64,000 nt of DNA from Psettodes erumei (lineage: Eukaryota; Chordata; Actinopteri; Pleuronectiformes; Psettodidae), in contig JAFBJZ010000821.1 in the NCBI GenBank assembly GCA_016785225.1, positions 744,001 through 808,000 of the forward strand, written 5' to 3'. Positions within the stretch are counted from its first letter, which is position 1. Each line of letters begins with the position of its first letter. The notes under the pieces were generated by a model. The model saw nothing but the letters and a program-made list of their open reading frames with translations, was not told where the DNA came from and did not search any database. A program made the translations under genes and the position numbers. Positions 52,601-62,200 of this stretch are shown in pieces.

Positions 52601-53587
52601 GTGAAAATAAAGGATATGGAGTGTATGGAGGCATCTATTCATCTCCACAGGAATAAAAATATTAAATGAATTATGTTAGAAGAGTTGCCATACAGATAAA
52701 AAAGCTCTGCACCACAATCTGCTCTCTTCATAATAATCTGTTCATTTAAGTATTTTTACAGGGCCAAAGGAGCAGCTGCACTTCTTCAATTTAAGACTGC
52801 AGAGTCCATGCAGAGTGCCAGGATTGCACTCAGCCTCCGACTCAGCAGACATCCACTGCACCGTTTAATACGACTTCCTGGCCAGATTTACTGTGATGGC
52901 TTTTGAGGCAAAGAGGTATAATATGACAAAACATGGCCCCATAACCCCGGGATATTCAACAATGTTTAGTGGCTGAGACCCATTTAGCCGGAGGATTGGC
53001 AAATATATTGCTTTCCTCCTCTCTCATGTACAGAATTTCAATAAAATGGGGCAGTAAATCAGGATTGAATTCAAACTTCAAACTTGTGACTGCTCTTTAA
53101 CTGTAAAAGTCTCTGTATTTGAGCTGGGTGTAATTGTTGCGGTGTGCGTGTGGATTAACTGTCTATTTCTGCAGTGTGTCGTGTCTTACTGGCTGCTAAG
53201 TACATTTTATCAGTGCAGTGTTACATGAAATTGAATGGAACAAATACAAACAGCACATACTGTACATCTTTGAGCACAAGTAAAAGGACTATTACAACCT
53301 TTTTCTATTGTTTTTACAGCTGACAGAGCCATAGACCATGATAACATGTATGTAGATGGCTTTGTCTCTGGTGTTTTTCCCATGGCGCCCAGCACTAAGG
53401 GGTTATTTTAACATCAAATAACACACGCAGCCACTGCACCGTGTGCTGGGGGACACATTGATGGAATGTGAATGTCAGCGGTCTCTTTATTTACTCTCCA
53501 TATAAAACACTGAGCAGTAATTAACAGCAGGTATCCTCCCCAGCCAGAGGGTAATTGACTGTTTCAAAAAGGCAGCACCTCATAACC

Positions 53588-53590
<3 letters not shown>

Positions 53591-53620
<30 letters not shown>
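53591..53620. repeat. (GT)n microsatellite
   Basis: Thirty bases of GT in the gene-free interval. A GC-balanced stretch with ordered A/T-rich motifs follows at 53.70-54.03 kb and may be regulatory, but nothing in it is diagnostic. Confidence 0.9.
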
Positions 53621-53622
<2 letters not shown>

Positions 53623-54199
53623 CTCCAGAGGAAAAGACAGCAACTGTATGTGAGAGAGAAGCCAAACGCCTATGACTATGTGTTTGCATATGCGAGCGTA
53701 TTAAAATTAACTCCTTTATATTCCTCGCCCTCCCACACCTCTCCTCCCCTCCCCTCCCTTCCTCCCGGCGAGGATAAGGGTCAGCGGCGGTGGGCACAGC
53801 CACTCAAACGCTCCAGATTTCTTTATGAGCGCATTAACATTCAGCCGTATTCATTATCAGTAAGTGTAGTAAGATGGACCAAGCGGAGACCTTGTGCCAC
53901 CATCAAAGCGGGCGCTGTTAATTTCACTACGTGAGCTGAATGTTTGTGAAAGGGGATTAGAAGCCTCTTTTCTTTTTCGGATCTGTCAGGAGATACACTT
54001 TGCACCCAGCGACAAATAAAATCCCTGTCCATGTCCAACATCAGGATTTTGGAAATTTAATAAAGAAAAAAAAACAGTAGAGCACTATATTCATCTTTTC
54101 CTACATGCCCAAATAACCCTTAAGAAAAAAGGTTTGCCAGATTTGAAGACCTTACAACATATGACACCTCTGTCCTTTCCAGTGTATTTTGTATTATCT

Positions 54200-54547
54200 A
54201 TATGTATTTTCTGCCACCATTCGGGAGGGAACAAAGCAAATGACAACGCGGAAGGCTGCGTACCGTTTCTTTCCCTGGGCCATAACAGCATTACACACCC
54301 ACAAACAATAACCAGCATACATCCCTGACTCCCAGCGCAATAATTCAATCTATGTGCAATATGGACATATACTACCCCTCTTTTAAATGATCTGTGACTG
54401 TTTGTGTATTTCGTCAATTTGTCGGGGGCTGTTTTTACCCAGCTTTGTTTTGATAGTGTTACTGAATTGCGCCGCCCAGGAGCAGCACTCCCTATCTCCT
54501 TGTATTATATACAAAGACAATAAAGTTTCTATTCTATTCCATAACTA
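54200..54547 (+). mobile_element. 3' end of a LINE-type retrotransposon (degraded)
   Basis: Ends with CAATAAAGTTTCTATTCTATTCC, that is, an AATAAA followed by short TTCTA-type tandem units, the kind of tail I know from fish LINEs such as the Rex1/L2-like groups. Upstream is a run of plus-strand codons ending near 54328 and a TGTGCAATATGGACATA stretch typical of such 3' UTRs. The element is truncated at its 5' side. The family is uncertain. Confidence 0.45.
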
Positions 54548-54624
54548 GGTTAAGCGGGAATGTTTCCGCCCCTGCCAAGGCTCGGCCTTTCCTCGTTTGT
54601 GATGCGTCGTTCTCGCAGTAATTG

Positions 54625-55128
54625 AGCCAAATATCGATACTATCGATACCAAGTCGGTATCAGATCGATACTAGCCTGGTGAGATCGATTCTAGCCTGGT
54701 GAGATCGATTCTTTACGTTAAGTTCTGCTCTTGTTTGCAATGCTGCAGTTTCGCCGCTCCTGTGTCAGCGCAGAGCAGGCACACTTTGCTCCCCCTCCCG
54801 CCTCTTGTGTTTACATGTTGCGCCGTCACATGAGTCACGTGACGTGAGTAAGATGCGCAAAGCAAAACGTTTTTCTTAAAACATTTGATAATAAAGCATT
54901 TTCTATTTAATTGTAAACTTTGTCCTACTTCTGTCCTGGGTTTTAAATATTTCATAATAATAAAAGGAAACATCACAAAAACACTGAAGGACATGAAAAT
55001 TAATTGAGATTTAGCAATTCAATGATGCATCCACCTTATTTATTGATAAGTATCGGTATCGGCAATACTGACCCATATTTACTTGGTATCGGATCGATAC
55101 CAAAATATGCAGTATCGCACACCACTAT
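54625..55128. mobile_element. hAT-like non-autonomous DNA transposon fragment
   Basis: Both ends are rich in GATACC/GGTATC palindromic units: ATCGATACCAAGTCGGTATC on the left, and CTTGGTATCGGATCGATACC followed by GCAGTATCGCACACCACT on the right. This is the pattern of a teleost hAT-like repeat I recognise from memory. The left end also has a 20-base unit repeated in tandem (54663-54682, 54683-54702 and a partial third). No transposase frame is present. Confidence 0.5.
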
Positions 55129-55139
55129 CTCGCAGCCCG

Positions 55140-55560
55140 CTTCGTGAGGCCATCGGAGGACGACAGATGTGGCGGTGGAGCTAACGAGGAGCCGCGCGGC
55201 CATATGCGCTTCCCTCCGCCGGCCTCACCGGGAACATAAAGTTAACGAGGAGCTCCTTAGGAGCGGCTAATTGATTTCTTTGCTAATTAGGGTGAAGAGG
55301 TTTGCGCTAATTGTTAGCTCTTAATTTATGTTAATAGGCGCGGAGTCCGACCGGTTGCGTCTCAATTGCTGCGCGCGACGGCGGCAGCAGCGGGAGCAAC
55401 ACGGTGTCTCGACCGAAGGTGCCTCGCTGATTAGAGCTCCTCTGAGACACGCGGCTAATTCATGTTCATTAGCGTGTTAACAGTTAACTGGCGCCGGTGG
55501 CTGCCCTTTCACTGTTTATTTACTTGGCTTTTTTTTTTTTTTTTGCTGTGAAATGCCCGA
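55140..55560. promoter_or_regulatory. GC-rich block dense in homeodomain and HNF1-like motifs
   Basis: Between 55260 and 55490 are GGCTAATTGATTT, TTGCTAATTAGGG, GCGCTAATTGTTAGC, TTAATTTATGTTAATAGG, GCTAATTCATGTTCATTAGC and GTTAACAGTTAAC (55476-55488, a palindrome close to the HNF1 consensus). They sit in otherwise GC- and CpG-rich DNA. Such clustering suggests a cis-regulatory element; the block also overlaps the likely ccdc73 3' UTR. Confidence 0.35.
55515..55520 (-). terminator. ccdc73: Candidate ccdc73 polyadenylation signal
   Basis: AATAAA on the minus strand about 470 bases downstream of the ccdc73 stop codon. It is the nearest exact signal I see, with no transcript support. Confidence 0.3.
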
Positions 55561-55991
55561 CATACATGGTTCCAATAAACCCCATGTGACACACGCTCTC
55601 GTGATGGTTCAATTAATTTGTCCTTGAGCACGGAGGACAGGCAGCTGTTTGACCGGGGGACAGCAGGGACAACCAGATTCACCGACGCAACGTCTTCGGT
55701 TGACAGGGAAAGACAAATGTTTTATGATGTACGTACATATATGTGTGTACAGTGAAATCTGAAGAACCTGGTGAAATTATTTAACAGTCATCTCGCCATG
55801 CAACGCCAAATGAACAGAGCGCTTGTCCACTGAAATGAACACATTTTTTATAACAGGAATATTATGTTAGTAAAACGTCAACAATGTATATAGTAAGAGT
55901 TGAACTGAATGAGTTATATATTTATATAGTTACAGTGAAGCTCCCATTTCTCTGTATGTGTGTGTGAGCGCACAGCAGGAAGTTGCGTGGT

Positions 55992-56246
55992 TCAGTCGTC
56001 GGTCCTCCGTCTTTTGGGCAGACGAAGTCTCTCTGCGCTGAGAAACCGCTCAATTTTGGTGATCTGAGCTCTGAAGGACGACTGCCGCTCTTCGCTCTCC
56101 TGAGAGCACTCCAGGTCAGACTCCGCGGTGAGACCAGCAGCCGAGGTCGGGGCTCCGCTGCACCTGGAGCGAGGAGGGTGGAACTTCAGATGTACCGTGA
56201 CCTCCAGTACAGTAGGTACAGTGGAAGCGCCTGCAGCGCCATCAAA
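55992..56246 (-). CDS. ccdc73: ccdc73 last exon
   Basis: Eighty-four codons and a TGA. It starts FDGAAGASTVPTVLEVTVHL, then a helix FRAQITKIERFLSAERLR and a basic tail LPKRRRTDD that looks like a nuclear localisation signal. The acceptor AAGGCAG at 56247 fits phase 0 after exon H. The reading frame opens upstream to about 56275, so a slightly earlier acceptor is possible but would break phase. Confidence 0.75.
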   Translation of the reverse strand, partial: FDGAAGASTVPTVLEVTVHLKFHPPRSRCSGAPTSAAGLTAESDLECSQESEERQSSFRAQITKIERFLSAERLRLPKRRRTDD

Positions 56247-59200
56247 CTGCCTTCGTGGGATGTTAAACCCCAAATCTGTCAGGTATATGTTTGTAAACTG
56301 CCAGGTGTTGCTGTATTATGCTCATCATCATGGAGAGCAGCAGCAGCTGGCATGACAAAAGTCTGATATGCATAAATATAGCTGTTTGTGACAAATATTG
56401 TGAGTCATCCTGTGTTCAATTAAATCCCTCTCAGTAACTAATGAATTATCAAGGGGGTTCCACGGCCGGCCAGATAAACCTTTGTAGTCGGAGCACCGCT
56501 TTGAGCGAGCTCTTCCTGACAGCTTGTAAAGTTGGTGTTAACCTTTAACGCTTTTTTCCCCCCTCCACTTTGGGGTCAAACCGTCACTTTAAGGCAAAAG
56601 CGTCTCTTCTGGTTCGCCGACGGGGAAAGGAGAGGACCTACCCTGGAGATGGCTGCCGCGCCGGCCCGCCGACTGCGCCGCCGGAGGAGGTGGAGGAGGA
56701 GGAGGAGGCTGGAAAAGGGCCGACCGCCAGAGGAGCCCGGCTCTCCTGCGTGAAAACGACACCCGACGGTAGGTTGGGCTTCTGCATCTACAGGCCTTAC
56801 ATTAATGCCCGTAAAGAGAAAGCCTTCTCGAGGGCAATGTCATTCTTCCTCGAGCCTTGGCGTCCCTGTGGGGCGGGGAAGTGAACGTTTCTAGTAAAAA
56901 GGACATTAACCAATAAACAAATGCGGGGCGGACAATAAGCAGCGGCGATGATGCGTAACAGTATCCGGCCCGGAGAAAGTAGCCAGGCCCCGGCTGAACT
57001 CTGCGTGACATTCCCAGTGTTCGCAGCCCCGCGCACAATGAAGGTTTTGGCCGTCGCTACAATTTGTTAAACTATCAGACCCGTTTGTTTTTTTTTTTTT
57101 TTCTTCTCATACTCACTGCACGTTATATTCTGTCTCCCTCAATTGCCTGCACCTGGATCTTATAAAAGGCAGAGTGACGGTTTGCGGTGATGGTGACAAA
57201 GGAGAGAAGGCGAAGAAGTGGAGGAGCGAGTGAAAAAGAGGGCGAGGAAGGAGAGCGTGAGTGAGTGACGGATGAAGTGAGAGGGGAAGAGAGCGAGCGG
57301 GGAGATGGATAAAGACTGAGTGAGTGAGAGAGGAGAGGTACCCAGGCACCATTAGGTGGATTTTTCCCGCGCAGGTCATTCGTTCTTTGTCTGTCTGGCT
57401 GTCGACGGGGGGACTATCGCGAGTTCACCGCGCGTCGGCTTCATCCCCTCACTCAGCGACGCGCTCGGCATTTGTCAAACTTTTTTTTTTTTCTCCCTGA
57501 AATCATTCTCACGTATTCTGAACATTATGTTCAGCGCGTTGGCCGGAGCTAATATTAGCCTGCTCTCACGTCTCGTCTTAGCTTTTCAGATTCACAAAAA
57601 CCCCCCCGTTGAAAACGCGGTCTGTTGTCTCGTTCTCATGGGGACATGTCAGTTTGATATAAAAGACACATTCTTAAAGCTTTGGCTCAAATTTCCCCCG
57701 GGGTCCACTCAGACACACTGCAGAAAATGATGAAGCTCAGAATCTGCGTGGAACGCCGAACGACCTCAAACCAATTTATTTCGCAGGGAAAATATTTTAG
57801 AGATGTCGTTCCAACGGCCTCCGAGGCGGCTCGTGTGTCGCTGTGTGAACCTCGCGCCGCGGCATCGAGTCGTAACGCGGGGCAACGGGCTTAGCCGTCA
57901 TGGCGTTCTCCGCCTCGCTGTGCGTGGGTGAGGATTCGTGGAGACGTTGCATGATAGAGGGTCGTGTTGTTGTACCTCTGTCGCCTTTGTGGCGGCGCTT
58001 GCTTCCCAACAGGTCGAGGGACCGCCCGCCGACTCTCCGCAGGGCCCTCCCAGAGCCCGCCGCTCTCCCTGCCGGCGTCCCGTGGAGGAAGCCGCGCTCC
58101 CGGAGACGCCGGAGGCGTTGGGCAGATCCGCCGCCCCGCTAATCGCCAAGGGGACTGAGAGGAATGAGGTGAGATGGCAGGAGCGGCGAGAAGGGAAGAA
58201 TGAGCGATTATTAGCGATGGTATGAAACGCAGACGCACGAGCTCACTTACAGGAGAGGCTGTCAGAGCTGCTCCTGTGTCCCCTGATTGCTAAATGTTTT
58301 TGGTTTTTTTAAACCGATCACAGAGACACGGTCATCACCTCTGCTGTGCTTGCTTGTGGGGAACATGGGTATTGTGCTGGGAGGACGTCCGAGGCGTCCG
58401 CCGCTCGTGTTTTGCTCAGATCCCTGAAAAGGAACCAGGGGACAACTTTGTCATTAGAAAACCCAAAAGAACGTTTGTGCTTAAACGCATTCATGTGTCT
58501 CACACACACACTTATGACTGGAAACCTAAGGTTTTGCACCCTGCAGTTTGTTTGAATGGACTAGTCCAATATTTGTATCAGTAACAATATGTGGACTCTC
58601 TCGGTGGCCTTCGTTTTTTTTTTTTTTTTTATTGTAATACCTGAACAAACTGACGCAGGGCTGAGGCCAGATCAAACAATGAGCTGGGTCCGGTCGGGGG
58701 GACTCTCTCATTAGTCTTTGCGTCTCCTGCGTTGTCTGTTTTGTCGTATTTCCCGTTGCCGCGACAACCGCCAGACTCCACCTCAGCCCCAAGGGCTCCA
58801 GCGTCTGCCGCGAGGCCGACACAGGCCGCCTCGCTGTCAAAGGTTTCTCGCGTGTCCACGTTTGACTCGTCTTCGCTCTTTGTACAAGAACCACCACCGC
58901 CACCATCATCATCATCAGTCACCAGAGACGCGAGCGGTCCATTCTCTTGCTCCGACACTTCCTGACTCTGAGACAATGGTTGTGGGTCAACTAACTTTGG
59001 CACTAATTCTTCTCTCGCGTGTTCGTCACACATTTCATCCGTCTGCTTCACGTCACGCCGGACGCCGGGACTGCTGGCCAGCGCTTGTGGTGAAGTTGTC
59101 CCTAACTCCGGGATACTGGCAGCACCATCTGAAAGCTCAGCGGGGGAATCTGCGGCCGACTTGTCCGTTGGCTTCTCTCCCGCTGGACTCGGTCTGAGAG

Positions 59201-62200
59201 GCTCAGCGTCCTGACTGTGGACGTCATCGTGACACAGGTTTTGCACTTGAACGTCAGGGCTCGGCCCCTGGTCGATGCTCGTGCCGTGGTCCGAGCTGAG
59301 GCGTGGAGCAACTCCCTGCCGCTCCCGATCCCGCGGCTGGCGTCGGCCTCCTCCTCGCCGACCGTCACAGAGAGTCTCTCCTCGCCGTCTGAGGGCTCGG
59401 AGACGGCCAGCGGGGGCTCAGTGTCCACGATGTCGACGACCTGACGTGCGCTGCTCTTCTCGGGAGTCCGATCGCTAGTCGTCTGGGGCGGTATCTGGGT
59501 TTCTGTCTTTCCTCTCTCCTCTTCTTCATCTGGCCCTTGTCCCTCTGCTCTATCTCTTGTTTCTGTTTCAGGGTTTCTGGCATCCCCCGAATCCTCTGCT
59601 GACCCCTGGCCATCCTCTCCTCTGCCTGCTGGACCTGCCGTTTGGGCCGTGAACGCGCCTCCCCCCGTCGCATCTTCTCCCTGAGCCCCGCTCCTCCGCT
59701 GCTGCTCTGCATCTCTTTCCTCATCTTTTGCGCTGTCCTTTCCTTCACCCTTCCCTCCGTGGTTGTTCTCATCCACTCCTCTGTTCCCTTCTAGGCTTTC
59801 TTCTTTGCCCAGTGAAGCTGCAGGTCCGTCGACAGGCCTGTGGTCCGGGCTTGACGATGGCGCGGCATCGCTCGCGCAGCCACTTTTGGTCGTCAGGGGA
59901 TTATTATCAGACACAGAGGAAGCAGTGTAAAGGAAATGTGATGCTGCATCAGGATCACTCTCCCTGGTCTTAGAGGTCTTTATGAATGCGTGGAAGACGC
60001 TGCTGCTGCCTGTTGAGGCGGTGATGAGCGGGCAGGTAGACGGACGTGAAGGCTGTTTAAGTTGAGATGGCCGACGGCGGCTTAAAGCCTCTTGTCCTGA
60101 AAGGGAACACAATGTGCACGTTCAGAGAGCGAAACGTTTTGCAGCTGCTTGTCAAATTAAAGTACACTGCTCGTAAAAATGCCCCAGTTTCATCATAATT
60201 ATACTGCGAAAAAAACCAAAACAAACGCGACCGTCTTGTCGAGTGTCGACGCGGCGCTTGTGCGCTCGGTAGAAAGTCGACGCTGGGCTCTCGCAATCAG
60301 ACGAGCAATAAAATATGTTTGTCGGCTGCATGTTTACGTTGAGCTGGCTGACCTCCGGTTGCTCCAGTGGCAACTAGCTCGGCCGCAGCTGCGGCGTCCT
60401 CGAGAGCGTCCGGGCCCGCGGTGCGAGAGGAGGCCGCGCGCGGTTCGCCGCGCTGACTGCTGCTTCTCATCTGCGCAGGGAGGGTTTGCTCTTTGGCCAG
60501 CGGGCGCGGCTCGGCGCGTTCCTGACGAAGCTCCTCGTACGCTTCTTTCGCTGCCTGGAGGTCTTGCCGCTCGCTCTTGACGCAATCCGGGAACGTTCGC
60601 TTCTGTTTAACACAAACGTACACGCCAGACGCAAATTAAAAGACGTTTAGCATCTTTCAGCATCCCCCCCCCCCCCGACGCGACGGTTTAACCTGACTAA
60701 TGCTTGGGTTAAATAAAAAGGGCGCTATTACGCCGCCTCGGCCCGCGCCACAGTTTGTCTTCTACCTCTTTGTCCCAGCTGGTCTGGGAAGCGGCGGAGC
60801 TCTCCATCAGTCGGGCCACCTTGTCTTCCGCTGCCTTGCTTTTGTCTCGCATCACCTCGTGTTCCTGCTTAAGGGCCTGCAGTAAAATTAATCACCCATA
60901 GGATTTTTAATGCAATACTAAATTTTTATGTGTTTATTTAACGTGAACAGAAGGTCTTAAACAGGGCAGGGAGAGAGCGAGGGCTTCTTGCTAATACAAA
61001 TCAGCTGGCTTGTGACATTTTAATCCTGATTTTAATAATTTAATGAATGAAGAGATGGATTAAAAAGGAGAGGGGGGGCAGAGAGAAGAAAAGAGAATAA
61101 TAAAGTGTAAAGCTATAAACGGGGGAATAAACACACTAACTATCATTCAGCTGCGGAGGGGATCGGATTCACTAATGTCCATATTCACAAGTGTACGTGT
61201 CGTGATAGGCCACGTCCCACTCGTCACATTTATGCGAGGAAAGGACGGCCGTCATTTATTCCTGTCCTTGAGTAAATTCAGTCAGTAATCATTTAAATGG
61301 ACCCTCAATAATTCGGGTTCCTGTGGGGGACCGGCGGTGTTGCTGGTGCGGGGCCTCGCAGAGTTTTAGCTGCATATGCGAATCAAATTGCAACACGTGA
61401 ACAATTCCGTTTTAGCGATGTACTTTTGAATGAAATGCCTTCTGACTGTGAGTCAGATGAAGGTGTGTACGTGTGACTCTGCAGGCCTCGTCATGGTTCA
61501 GTGAGAGCTGCGCTAAACTTTCAGTTCTCTTCCGGCTCGTTTCGTGCCTCTGGGTCCGACTGCTGCATTTGCCGCCGGGCGCAAAACGCGACACGCGACA
61601 AAAAAAAAGGCGCTGCAGAAAACGCGACATTTAAAAAAAAAAAAAAAATGTTATCGTGTTGTGTTTTTTTAATTTGTCCTCCTGCATGTGTACAGTGGGA
61701 GTCCACAAACTCTGACCTGGTACTGCTCTCTCTGTGTCTGCAGCTCCAGCTCTGCTCTGTTTACCGCCTGTGTCTGACTCAACAACAGCTGCTGGGCGTG
61801 CTGCAGAGACCTCATTACCTCCTCAACGGACACACACAAACACACGCACGATATGATGGAGGCATCCAGACAGTTACATGACGGAGTGTGTGCACACTTC
61901 CAGCGCAAAGACATTATTGCAGCATAGCTTTGGATTTGCATTTTCCTTTACCTGCTTTTCTGCTCTTACACTTTCATTTTCCTCCCTGAGTTTCTTGTTC
62001 ATTTCAGTTTCCTAAACGTGCCAAAGAAAATCCCAAATGATCGGCCTTCTGCCAAATTGTTGTTTTGATGCGATGGAGAATTTGGCATGAGCGCATCACA
62101 TACGTGATATCAGTATTTACTGCTTGTCATTTACCACGTTCAGCCTCTGCTGCAGCTTCTGTATATGCTGCTCTTTGCCTGTTTGACTGTGGCTCCTGTA

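Larger units (their letters stand above)
33721..54100. other. Gene-free interval between wt1 and ccdc73
   Basis: About 20 kb in which I found no exon with paired splice sites or a recognisable protein. The open frames are isolated, low in complexity or AT-rich. It contains microsatellites (34.67, 36.35, 36.92, 37.38, 37.55, 49.13 and 53.59 kb), a degraded repeat near 43.5 kb and a few candidate regulatory stretches. The equivalent human interval holds EIF3M; nothing like it is visible. Confidence 0.6.

Noticed and set aside
57900..58142. Plus-strand ATG frame in the CpG-rich block considered as a first exon of eif3m
   Set aside because: The translated text does not resemble the start of Eif3m and no downstream exons are present.
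58718..59197. 159-codon plus-strand open frame opposite ccdc73 exon H
   Set aside because: Antisense shadow of a low-complexity, GC-rich coding exon.
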